NCBI GenBank assembly: GCA_910574715.1
Contig: CAJTCH010000005.1
Location: 1-64,000 of the forward strand
Length of the DNA: 64,000 nt
From: Lachnospiraceae bacterium
GTDB lineage: Bacteria > Bacillota > Clostridia > Lachnospirales > Lachnospiraceae
Direction: 5' to 3'
Under the pieces are notes generated by a model that searched no databases, was not told the origin of the DNA, and worked only from the letters and a program-made list of their open reading frames with translations. The translations under genes and the position numbers were made by a program. Positions 49,943-58,293 of this stretch are shown piece by piece (the stretch's first letter is position 1; each line of letters starts with the position of its first letter).

Positions 49943-52006
49943 TTAAACCTCCAACGCGAACCCATTTCTCGTGAATAACGGGATCTGCTCGATCGGTGTT
50001 TCAACCGTAACAGTCTGACCGCCCTCCAGGATCTCCTTCGTCCATGCGTTCGTCCACTTAGCGCCGGCAGGCAGATAGACTTCTTTTGTCTGCTGCCCTT
50101 TTTCCATAACAGGTGCAACCAGGATGTCCGGCCCAAACATATACTCCGCTTCATTGTCCCAGCACACTGAATCCTCCGGGAAATCATAGAACAACGGACG
50201 CATGACCGGCGTTCCCTTCTCATGGGCCGCTTCCATCAGCGTGCGGATATATGGGCGCATCGCTTCGCGCAACTCAATATATTTCTTACAGATCTCATAC
50301 ACCTTGTCTCCGTATGACCAGATCTCATTCGGCGCGCCGGATACACATTCCGCACCGCCCGTCGTACCAAACTGCGGCTGATACGGCATACGGTTGCCGT
50401 GAAGCCTCATGACCGGACAGAACGCACCGTACTCGAACCAGCGGACAAATACCTCATGGAATTCTTCGTCATAAATATTCGCGCCGAAAAATCCTCCGAT
50501 ATCCGTCGTCCACCACGGAATACCTGCGATTCCCATGTTAAGACCCGCTGTGAACTGATTCTGCAGACTGTCAAATGTAGAATGGATGTCTCCTGACCAT
50601 ACCAGCGCACCATATTTCTGGGAGCTTGCCCATGCACAGCGCAGCAGATTCACGATCTCTTCCTGTCCTTCCGCTCTCATTCCGTCAAAAAAGTTCTTGG
50701 CATACATTACAGGATAGATGTTGCCCACCTGATTATTCGGCCCCAGATAGTACCGGTAATTGTCAAAATCATAAACCGTATATTCCGGCTCCGCCTCGTC
50801 TAACCAGAAGAGCTTCACGCCCTTATCATAGTAATTCTTCTTCGCCTTCGCCCACACATATTCTCTTGCTTCCGGATTGGTTGTATCATAATGAACCGTA
50901 TTGCCCATATACAGGTGATCGATATGTACGCCTCTCTCAACTCTGGTAAGCAGCCCCTTAGACCGCATCTCGTCAAAGTTCTCACTCTTATAGTCCACCA
51001 TCGGCCAGATAGAAACCATAAGCTCGATTCCCATATCCTCTAATTCCGCGATCATGGCATCCGGGTCCGGCCAGTATGTCGGATCGAATCTCCAGTCTCC
51101 CTGCTTCGGCCAGTGGAAGTAATCTACCACTATAACATCGATCGGGATCTCACGGCGCTTATACTCTCTAGCCACCTCCAGAAGTTCTTCCTGGGTCTGA
51201 TAACGCAGCTTGCACTGCCAGAAGCCCATACCATACTCCGGCATCATCGGAACCTTTCCTGTCGCATCCGCGTATGCCTCTTCGATCTCCGCCGGTGTAT
51301 CGCCTGCGGTGATCCAGTAATCTAGCTTCTTCGTTGACTGTACTTCCCATGTGGTGACATTCTTGTTAAAGCTTACGCGTCCAACCGCCGGATTGTTCCA
51401 CAGGAATCCATATCCCAGCGAAGAGAGCGCAAAAGGCACGCTCGCCTGGGAATTGCGGTGCGCCAGCTCAAGCTCTGTCCCTTTTACATCCAGGAATTTC
51501 TGCTGATACTGTCCCATACCGTAGATCTTCTCATCCGGATTCGATTCGAACCTCATGGTCAGCGCATAATCTCCTCCTATAATCGGCTTAAATTCCCTTG
51601 CAGACATCTCCAGAGAGCTGCAGGTCTTGGCAAACATATCCTCCCGGTTGCGCACGAATTCTTCCAGCAACAGTTCTCCCTTCTGATTGTAGAAAATGAT
51701 TTTGCCGATGTTATTAATCTCGGCTTTAATCTTCCCGTTCACAATCTCCGCGGAAAATTCTTTGATAGTTACCCTGGCATGTGCGCCCTCAGGTTTCCCA
51801 TCCAGCGCCCACAGCTCCTGCGGCATTTCCGACATCTTAGATGCACGCACCCTCAAGCTGTTCTCTCCCCAGGGCTCTACGATCACGCGCTCATCGCGGT
51901 AGCGGTAATGCAAAGCGTCCTCCTTTTCTTCAAAATACCCAAGTAAAAACCGGTCATCTGAACGGAAATCCCCCGTCTCTCCTTCTTTCTTTATAAAATC
52001 CGGCAT
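49943..52006 (-). CDS. GH31 family glycoside hydrolase (alpha-xylosidase/alpha-glucosidase type)
   Basis: The 687-residue enzyme shows GH31 features: DEKIYGMGQYQQ, GFWQCKLRYQTQEELLEVA, VIVVDYFHWP, nucleophile in LFWLDEAEPEY (Asp403), acid/base in LVWSGDIHSTF (Asp473), WWTTDIGGF and FVRWFEYGAFCPVMRLHG. Sequence style is nearer the xyloglucan alpha-xylosidase branch than to alpha-glucosidases, but the substrate cannot be fixed. No signal peptide, so it is cytosolic. It follows the ABC importer genes and probably degrades the imported sugar. Confidence 0.88.
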   Translation of the reverse strand: MPDFIKKEGETGDFRSDDRFLLGYFEEKEDALHYRYRDERVIVEPWGENSLRVRASKMSEMPQELWALDGKPEGAHARVTIKEFSAEIVNGKIKAEINNIGKIIFYNQKGELLLEEFVRNREDMFAKTCSSLEMSAREFKPIIGGDYALTMRFESNPDEKIYGMGQYQQKFLDVKGTELELAHRNSQASVPFALSSLGYGFLWNNPAVGRVSFNKNVTTWEVQSTKKLDYWITAGDTPAEIEEAYADATGKVPMMPEYGMGFWQCKLRYQTQEELLEVAREYKRREIPIDVIVVDYFHWPKQGDWRFDPTYWPDPDAMIAELEDMGIELMVSIWPMVDYKSENFDEMRSKGLLTRVERGVHIDHLYMGNTVHYDTTNPEAREYVWAKAKKNYYDKGVKLFWLDEAEPEYTVYDFDNYRYYLGPNNQVGNIYPVMYAKNFFDGMRAEGQEEIVNLLRCAWASSQKYGALVWSGDIHSTFDSLQNQFTAGLNMGIAGIPWWTTDIGGFFGANIYDEEFHEVFVRWFEYGAFCPVMRLHGNRMPYQPQFGTTGGAECVSGAPNEIWSYGDKVYEICKKYIELREAMRPYIRTLMEAAHEKGTPVMRPLFYDFPEDSVCWDNEAEYMFGPDILVAPVMEKGQQTKEVYLPAGAKWTNAWTKEILEGGQTVTVETPIEQIPLFTRNGFALEV

Positions 52007-52105
52007 GACTCTACCTCCTTATATAATATTTATAGTAATCTGCAATGTGCAGGATTACCTCCTTTATTTTGTCATATTCATGTACAAAACACTTCTACTT
52101 CTTAT

Positions 52106-52987
52106 TTACTCCTTAACAGCCCCCGCCGTCAAGCCTCCTACGATATATTTTTGCAGGAATACGAATGCAAGAATGACCGGAATCGTCAGAATAGCGCCAT
52201 AAGCCATGATACAGTTCCACTTCGTCCCGTATTTGCTCTGGAACTTATGGATATTCGCTGTCAGAGGCCTCATATCCGCCTTCACGTTAAATGTCATAGA
52301 ATAGATCAGGTCATTCCAGCCATTTAAAAATGAGATTACTACTACAGTTATAATACCCGTCTTGATCGTTGGTATCATGATCCTGAAAAATGAACGGAAT
52401 ACATTACATCCGTCAATACGCGCCGCCTCATCCAGCGAGACCGGAATACTCTTAAAATACGGCCGCAGCGTGACGACAATAAACGGTACGGAACCCGATG
52501 CCACCGCGATCGCCGGCGCCCAGTATGTACCCAGAAGCCCTAATTTACTGAATGTCAGATACATTGGTGTCAGCATAACAGATGCCGGAAGCATCTGCGT
52601 TACAAGGAAGGTCAGCATGAATGTCTTGGTTCCCCGTACCTTGTAGCGCCCCATTCCGTATGCGGCCGGAACCCCGAATCCAAGCGAGATCACCATGGCA
52701 CAGACTGCTATCAGAACACTGTTCTTCAAAGACGTGAGGAAATCCGCATCCCTAAGGTTCTGAAGCCACGGGTCAACCGTAAATTCATGTGGATAATAGG
52801 TTACAATCTTACCAAAACTCTCCATATCCGTCTTAAATGACATCTGAATCAGCCAGTAGATCGGAAACAGGAAGAAGACTGCAATAATAACCGCAAAGAT
52901 ACAATTCATAATATTCCTGCGTCCTTCTTTGGACTTCAGATACATACGCCTTGCTTCTCTTATCTCATTCTTATCCATCTTAGTCAT
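52106..52987 (-). CDS. Carbohydrate ABC permease (MalG type)
   Basis: The 293-residue protein has six helices and the EAA loop SLDEAARIDGCNVFRSFFRIMIPTIKTG characteristic of CUT1-family MalG-like permeases. It starts with a charged cytoplasmic segment. It overlaps the upstream permease gene by eight bases. No ATPase gene is present in the locus, so a shared MsmK-like ATPase elsewhere is expected. Confidence 0.92.
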   Translation of the reverse strand: MTKMDKNEIREARRMYLKSKEGRRNIMNCIFAVIIAVFFLFPIYWLIQMSFKTDMESFGKIVTYYPHEFTVDPWLQNLRDADFLTSLKNSVLIAVCAMVISLGFGVPAAYGMGRYKVRGTKTFMLTFLVTQMLPASVMLTPMYLTFSKLGLLGTYWAPAIAVASGSVPFIVVTLRPYFKSIPVSLDEAARIDGCNVFRSFFRIMIPTIKTGIITVVVISFLNGWNDLIYSMTFNVKADMRPLTANIHKFQSKYGTKWNCIMAYGAILTIPVILAFVFLQKYIVGGLTAGAVKE

Positions 52988-53873
52988 CCTCCTTCCCCAA
53001 CAGCTTCAGGTAGAACAGCCCCACACAGAACAGACAGACGAACAGGATCATCGCAATCGTTGAACCCTGTGAAAATTCATATTGTGTAAATGCCCTCGAA
53101 TATGCATAGGTCCCCAGCACGTCTGTGGAGTTGAACGGTCCGCCTGCCGTCATGATGAACATCAGGTCAAATGCTTTGAACGTATAGATGAATCCCAGCA
53201 TCAGTACGGACAACATCGCTGATTTCATGAGCGGAAGCGTAATGTATAAGAACCTCTGGAAAGAGGTCGCTCCGTCAATCGAAGCGCTTTCATAGACGTC
53301 CTCCGATATGCCCGTCAGACCTGAGGTCAGCAGCAGCATATTAAAAGGAATACCCACCCAGCAATTTACCGCTATTACTGCACTAAGCGCAGTTCCTCCG
53401 TTTACCAGCCAGTCGACAGGGGCCGAGACCAGGTGCAGCTTCATAAGCAGGTCGTTGATTACGCCGCCGTCCAGCAGGAACAGGTTCTTTCCCAAAAGGG
53501 CGGTTACAGACATCGGCATCATATAGCCCACAAGCACCAGTCCTCTGATCGGACCGGCCAGGGTGAACTTCTTAGAGAAGAACATGGCGAATAAAAAGCC
53601 GACCGTAAACTGGATCAACAGGCAGGCAAACGTGAATTCAAGGGTATTCTTGAATACCAGCCGGAATGTCTGATCCGCCAACAGTGTCTTATAATTCTCC
53701 AATCCTACAAACACAGACTCCCCGGAAGCAAAATTCTTAACGTTCAGATTCTTAAAACTCAGATCAATATTATACAACAATGGGTATCCGCAGACGATCA
53801 GCAGATAAATGAATCCAGGAAGAATAAATATATACGCTTCTTTACTCTTTCTGGCCGCCATGCTAAGCTTCAT
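52980..53873 (-). CDS. Carbohydrate ABC permease (MalF type)
   Basis: The 297-residue protein has six helices and the EAA loop VYESASIDGATSFQRFLYITLPLMKSAM of CUT1-family MalF-like permeases. It forms the heterodimeric channel with the next gene. GGAGAG lies upstream; the preceding lipoprotein gene ends 85 bases away with a hairpin in the gap. Confidence 0.92.
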   Translation of the reverse strand: MKLSMAARKSKEAYIFILPGFIYLLIVCGYPLLYNIDLSFKNLNVKNFASGESVFVGLENYKTLLADQTFRLVFKNTLEFTFACLLIQFTVGFLFAMFFSKKFTLAGPIRGLVLVGYMMPMSVTALLGKNLFLLDGGVINDLLMKLHLVSAPVDWLVNGGTALSAVIAVNCWVGIPFNMLLLTSGLTGISEDVYESASIDGATSFQRFLYITLPLMKSAMLSVLMLGFIYTFKAFDLMFIMTAGGPFNSTDVLGTYAYSRAFTQYEFSQGSTIAMILFVCLFCVGLFYLKLLGKEDD

Positions 53874-53912
53874 ATTCCCACTCTCCTTTCCATTTCAAAA
53901 CCGTGAAATAAA

Positions 53913-53951
53913 ACACCCCGGAATCTCAGATTCGAACGGATTCCGAGGTGT
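53913..53951 (-). other. Intercistronic hairpin after the binding-protein gene
   Basis: ACACC.CGGAATC and GATTCCG.GGTGT arms enclose a 13-base loop between the binding-protein and permease genes. No T-run follows. Such hairpins stabilise the upstream mRNA and give binding proteins higher expression than the permeases. Confidence 0.6.
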
Positions 53952-53958
53952 ATATACG

Positions 53959-55308
53959 CTAATTTACATCATCCGCAACTCCGCCGCCTATGGATGCTTC
54001 CGGAAGCGGGTCTTCCGCTACGATCGGATCAATCGTAGCCGCAGCATCCTTCATCGCATCTTCCGCAGATTTTTCGCCCAGTAAGGACTGCTGTACTGCT
54101 GTGTAGAATGCCTCGGAAAGTGTCGGCCACTGTGCATGAGGTCCGCGTGCCCTTGCATAATTCATGCCTTCATTAAATACCGCGTATCTCTCATCCGTTG
54201 TAAACAGCTCATTCAGACTGACTGCATCTTTACGAACCGGAAGTTTCGCTGCCGCAGCAGTAAAATCCGCATTATTCTGAGCGTTCATAAGATATTTCAG
54301 GAAATCAACACATTCATCCCTGTATTCGGTTCCTGTGCAGACGCCAAAGTTCTCTCCGCCGATCGTAGAAGAATACTCTTCATCCTTCGGAAGCAGAGCA
54401 TACTGATATTCAAAGGTTCCGTTAATCTTCTCATCAATGTCGGCCAGCTGCCATGTACCGGATTCCAGCATCGCCGCTTTTCCTGCACAGAAAGAGTTAT
54501 AAGCCTCCGACTGCTGCCAGTTAATAACCTCTTTACTCATCAAGCCGTCCTGTACCAGGTCTGTCAGGAACTGAATCCCCTTGATGGATTCGGGACTGTC
54601 AAGCGTGTCGATATTGCCGCCCGCAGAACAGATCCACGGCAGAAGTTGGAAGGTTCCCTCTTCTGTTCCGATGGCGCACATCGCAAATCCATATACACCG
54701 TCAGACGCATTAGTTGTCTTCTCACATACTTTCCTGAACTCATCCCATGTTGTCGGCGGTTCATTGAATCCAGCTTTCTTCAGTATGTCCATATTACATG
54801 CCAGCGTCAGACAGTTGGAATTGTTCGGCAGCCCGTAATATTTGCCGTCCGCATCCTGACAGCTAAGAAGCGGTCCGGGGTAGAACTGATCCAGATCCTC
54901 CCAAGATCCCACATCATCCGTAATATCCTCGAATACTCCCAGAGAAACATAAGAGGCCATATCCGGGGAATCCACCATACCGATATCCGGCAGCTCACCG
55001 GATACGGCGCCGATCGTATACTGGTTCATCAATTCCTCTCTGGATACATAGGTTGCAGTAATATGTATCTTATCCTGCTCCTCATTATACTTCTCCACAA
55101 TCGCTTCCAGATCCGGAGCCTCATGTTCAAAGTAATGCCACAGCGTCACCTCTCCTGCACCGCCTGATGATTCGCTGCTCTCTTCTGAAGAAGAACTGCC
55201 GTCACCGCCTGATGACCCACTGTTCCCGCCGCCGCATCCTGTCAGAAGACTGACTGTCAGGCTTCCGAACAGTAACAATGCGGTAAGTTTCTGAATTCGC
55301 TTTTTCAT
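53959..55308 (-). CDS. ABC sugar-binding lipoprotein
   Basis: The 449-residue protein has a lipoprotein signal (LLFGSLTVSLLTGCGGG, lipobox LLTGC), a Ser/Gly/Glu-rich linker, and an extracellular solute-binding fold of family 1 (VTLWHYFEHEAPDLEAIVEKYN, YYGLPNNSNCLTLACNMDIL, FCAGKAAMLESGTWQL). It captures oligosaccharide outside the cell for the two permeases downstream. The start at 55308 follows AGGAGG; a frame seven codons longer is rejected. Direct repeats and a promoter lie upstream. Confidence 0.93.
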   Translation of the reverse strand: MKKRIQKLTALLLFGSLTVSLLTGCGGGNSGSSGGDGSSSSEESSESSGGAGEVTLWHYFEHEAPDLEAIVEKYNEEQDKIHITATYVSREELMNQYTIGAVSGELPDIGMVDSPDMASYVSLGVFEDITDDVGSWEDLDQFYPGPLLSCQDADGKYYGLPNNSNCLTLACNMDILKKAGFNEPPTTWDEFRKVCEKTTNASDGVYGFAMCAIGTEEGTFQLLPWICSAGGNIDTLDSPESIKGIQFLTDLVQDGLMSKEVINWQQSEAYNSFCAGKAAMLESGTWQLADIDEKINGTFEYQYALLPKDEEYSSTIGGENFGVCTGTEYRDECVDFLKYLMNAQNNADFTAAAAKLPVRKDAVSLNELFTTDERYAVFNEGMNYARARGPHAQWPTLSEAFYTAVQQSLLGEKSAEDAMKDAAATIDPIVAEDPLPEASIGGGVADDVN

Positions 55309-55343
55309 AATAATTAATCCTCCTCGCATTTTTGATATGAATT

Positions 55344-55440
55344 ATTATATTTATTTTATTTTGCATATGTAACCATATTTTTTAAGATTTGGAGGGATTT
55401 TTTAGGCTACATTTTTAAGATTAGGGGATTTTTTTAAGAT
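55344..55440 (-). promoter_or_regulatory. ABC operon promoter with upstream direct repeats
   Basis: Minus strand TATAAT (55344-55349) and GTTACA (55368-55373) with 18-base spacing. Directly upstream, ATCTTAAAAA occurs three times (complement of 55379-55388, 55412-55421, 55431-55440), with interleaved AAAAAATCCC copies. The position just behind the -35 is that of an activator site; the AraC-type response regulator encoded next is the candidate. Confidence 0.6.
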
Positions 55441-55458
55441 ATTTCCATCATTTTATAC

Positions 55459-55519
55459 AAAAAAAGATGATATTATCGGTTCTATATCACAATATTGCTG
55501 AATCCACATCATCTTTTTT
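55459..55519 (-). terminator. Terminator of the two-component operon
   Basis: AAAAAGATGAT and ATCATCTTTTT arms enclose 36 bases with further pairing; a T-run follows on the minus strand. Confidence 0.65.
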
Positions 55520-55542
55520 ATCACTGTTTGGTTCTTTTGTAA

Positions 55543-56283
55543 TTATTTTTCATTCTCTCTCAAAAACTCTGCCACACTGATTCCTTCAATCTCGCGAAAC
55601 ACTTTGTTGAAATACTTGGAATCTGAAAATCCCACCTTGTACGGAATCTCTTCCCTTGGAACTGCCTGAGACAGCAGAAGCTTCTTCGCCAGATCAATCC
55701 GGTAAGTCCTGACAAACCGCGAAAAATTCATTCCCACATCTTTATTGAAAAGATAGCAGAGATACTCCTGCGAAACTCCCAGGCTCTCAGCCAATTCTTT
55801 CTGGCTGATCTTTGACGCATATCCTGACTCTATAAAGCTTAACGACTTCCGCACAAGGGGGTGGGCATTGGGATATTGTTCTTTAAGACTCCCTGTACAG
55901 GTACTGTGATCCCCGGTCTTCTCATCTTCCAGCCGCTCCATCAGCTCCTTCACCTCTTCGATCATGATCGGTTTCACAAGATACTCATAGACGCCCAGAC
56001 TGATCGCCTGCCGAGCCACCTCGAATTCCTCATAGGCGCTTACGATCACGAATTTTGCTTTGATCTCGGCGGCCTTCGCCGCCTTAATCAGCTCCAAGCC
56101 GCCCATATACGGCATCTTGAGATCTGTAAATACCACATCCGGCTTTACGATCTGCATAATCTCCAGAGCCTGCTTCCCGTCCGGTACCTCCGCAACGATC
56201 TCATACTCGCCCGAGATCGACATAATCAGATTCTTAAGTCCTCTTCTGGCACGCTGTTCATCTTCCGCAATCAAAATCCTCAT
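55543..56283 (-). CDS. YesN-like response regulator (receiver plus AraC domain)
   Basis: The 246-residue protein has a receiver domain (ILIAEDEQRARRGL, phosphorylated Asp in VVFTDLKMPYMGG, VSAYEEFEVARQAI, YLVKPI) and a C-terminal AraC domain with two helix-turn-helix motifs (SQKELAESLGVSQEYLCYLF; IPYKVGFSDSKYFNKVFREIEG). It probably activates the adjacent ABC importer operon. It overlaps the kinase gene by four bases. Confidence 0.92.
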   Translation of the reverse strand: MRILIAEDEQRARRGLKNLIMSISGEYEIVAEVPDGKQALEIMQIVKPDVVFTDLKMPYMGGLELIKAAKAAEIKAKFVIVSAYEEFEVARQAISLGVYEYLVKPIMIEEVKELMERLEDEKTGDHSTCTGSLKEQYPNAHPLVRKSLSFIESGYASKISQKELAESLGVSQEYLCYLFNKDVGMNFSRFVRTYRIDLAKKLLLSQAVPREEIPYKVGFSDSKYFNKVFREIEGISVAEFLRENEK

Positions 56284-58169
56284 ACATTTCTCTCCTCCAT
56301 ACTTGCAGATGAGGGCATCGGAAGCAAAAATACGAATCTCGTCCCTTCTCCCTCCTCTGTATCTAATGATACTTTAAACTCTTTTCCATAATACATCTGC
56401 ATTCTTGTAACTACATTTGATATCCCAATCCCTACTTCTTTACTTTTGGCAATCAGCGGGTTCTCCAATATCTCCTGTATAATAGTGCTTCTTTCTCTGT
56501 CCATGCCGCATCCGTTGTCTTCAACGGCGATCTCCAGAAACTCTTTATAACCTCTGCCGGTAATCCGAATCATCCCCCCGGAGATTCTTCCCTCGAACCC
56601 ATGGAGTATGGAATTCTCCACAAAAGGCTGCAGCATCAGCTTTCGGCACGGCCAGTTATCATAGTCCGAATCAAATTCTATCTGATAATCAAACATCCCT
56701 TCCATCCGTTCTTTTTGAAGGAACAGATACTGCTCTATCCAGGATATCTCCTGGAACATATATACATTCTGATGCTTCTGGTCGAAGGTATACCGCAGGA
56801 TATTCGACAGCTTTTTCAATAGTACGGAGATCTTATAATTTCCGCTGTCGATCGCTTCATAATTGATGACATTCAGTGTATTGCAGATAAAATGCGCATT
56901 AATCTGCGATTCCAGCGCTTCCCGTTCCGCTAACTGCTTCATCTTCATGGACTCGATCACACGGCAATGCTCCTCCTCCACCTCAAAGCTCGCCGTTCTG
57001 ATCGCCTGTACCATCTCATTGTACTCCTGCGCAAGCTGCCAAATTTCATTCGTTCCCTCGATACGGAGCTGCTCTCTTGTATCACCCGCCTTAACCCTGG
57101 AAATCGAACTGCTGATGATCTTAACCGGTCTTAAGATCTGGTTCGTAACCATGAACAGCAAGAACATGATCAGCACAATAGCCGCTATGAAAATCAGCAC
57201 CATCCTGTCATACATCTCATTTACCTCTTCTTCGAGAACATCCTCATCGATCGCTGCATGCAATGTCCATCCATAAGCCCCAATATCCACCGTTAGATCC
57301 GTTATCCGGCTCTCTTTCTCTCCGTCACATGTTTTACCCAGGTAGCCACTGCCGCCGGTATGCATCAGTATCTTTCCCTGACTGTCCTCAATATAGGCCT
57401 GTATATATTCCTTCTGGTTTTGATTCAGTTGCTTTAAAAGTGTATTCATTGGCTGGTTGTTAAAGGTAAGAACCAGCATATACCGCATCTTTTCATAGCT
57501 GTAATTATTTTTCAGTGGAAATGCGATATGGATCAGTCCTTTGCTCTTATCGTTGGGGTGTACAAACGGCTGCGTAATGATCTCATAACGCGGAACCGCA
57601 TGGCCTGCTGCCATCTCCTGCACCTTACAAAATGTCTCTCCGATGATATCCTCACTTTCTTCATCCCAGATCTCCCTGGCTCCGGATATATTCATCTCTA
57701 TCCTGTCATACTGGAACAACACCCCGTCTTTGGATATCAGCGCAATTCCCGCGATAGAATTGGATACCTTGATCGCCCTTCTCAATGTATCCTTCACACT
57801 CTTCCGCTCAGACGCGCTGATCTCCCCTTCCCTGCCGATCCCGTTTTCTATCATCTGTCCAATCTCATGGTCAATAGAAATACCGGAACCATAATTCACA
57901 TAAGTCTCCATCTGATTCTCTATATTCTTATCGACGGACATAAGCAAAGCTCTCTCCGTTGAGTAGGTCGTCTCTACCAGATAAGAATAATATCGCTCCT
58001 TCATATACCACATCGTGATAAAAAACAGCAGAAACACCGAGAGCAGAATCGCCGTCGCAAAAGAACACCACATATGTGATGATTTGTAATTCCACAGTGC
58101 TCTTATATACCGATATGCCCGAATCTCTTTCTTTTCTTTGGTTTCCATATGTATTATCTTTCTTTCCAT
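56280..58169 (-). CDS. YesM-like sensor histidine kinase
   Basis: The 629-residue kinase has two membrane helices (about 37-57 and 325-345) around a large extracytoplasmic sensor with a Cache-like fold, a HAMP segment (ILRPVKIISSSISRVKAGD), a His_kinase domain (QINAHFICNTLNVINYEAI, where the phosphorylated His stands in AHFICNTLN) and an HATPase domain (VEDNGCGMD, GIGISNVVTRMQMYYG). This is the YesM class that senses plant-type oligosaccharides together with YesN. The start may instead be an ATG seven codons downstream. Confidence 0.9.
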   Translation of the reverse strand: MERKIIHMETKEKKEIRAYRYIRALWNYKSSHMWCSFATAILLSVFLLFFITMWYMKERYYSYLVETTYSTERALLMSVDKNIENQMETYVNYGSGISIDHEIGQMIENGIGREGEISASERKSVKDTLRRAIKVSNSIAGIALISKDGVLFQYDRIEMNISGAREIWDEESEDIIGETFCKVQEMAAGHAVPRYEIITQPFVHPNDKSKGLIHIAFPLKNNYSYEKMRYMLVLTFNNQPMNTLLKQLNQNQKEYIQAYIEDSQGKILMHTGGSGYLGKTCDGEKESRITDLTVDIGAYGWTLHAAIDEDVLEEEVNEMYDRMVLIFIAAIVLIMFLLFMVTNQILRPVKIISSSISRVKAGDTREQLRIEGTNEIWQLAQEYNEMVQAIRTASFEVEEEHCRVIESMKMKQLAEREALESQINAHFICNTLNVINYEAIDSGNYKISVLLKKLSNILRYTFDQKHQNVYMFQEISWIEQYLFLQKERMEGMFDYQIEFDSDYDNWPCRKLMLQPFVENSILHGFEGRISGGMIRITGRGYKEFLEIAVEDNGCGMDRERSTIIQEILENPLIAKSKEVGIGISNVVTRMQMYYGKEFKVSLDTEEGEGTRFVFLLPMPSSASMEERNV

Positions 58170-58241
58170 GACGCATTTGGGTTAATAGTTATATTCATTA
58201 TAGCAAACTGTTCTTTTTTTATCCACATATGATCAACAAAT

Positions 58242-58284
58242 AAAGAAAGCTCCGGCAGGCCAAACGTCTACCGAAGCTTTCTTT
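58242..58284. terminator. Terminator after blaR1
   Basis: AAAGAAAGCT..CGG and CCG.AGCTTTCTTT arms form a hairpin with T-runs on both strands, just after the blaR1 stop and upstream of the kinase gene. Confidence 0.8.
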
Positions 58285-58293
58285 TATATAATC

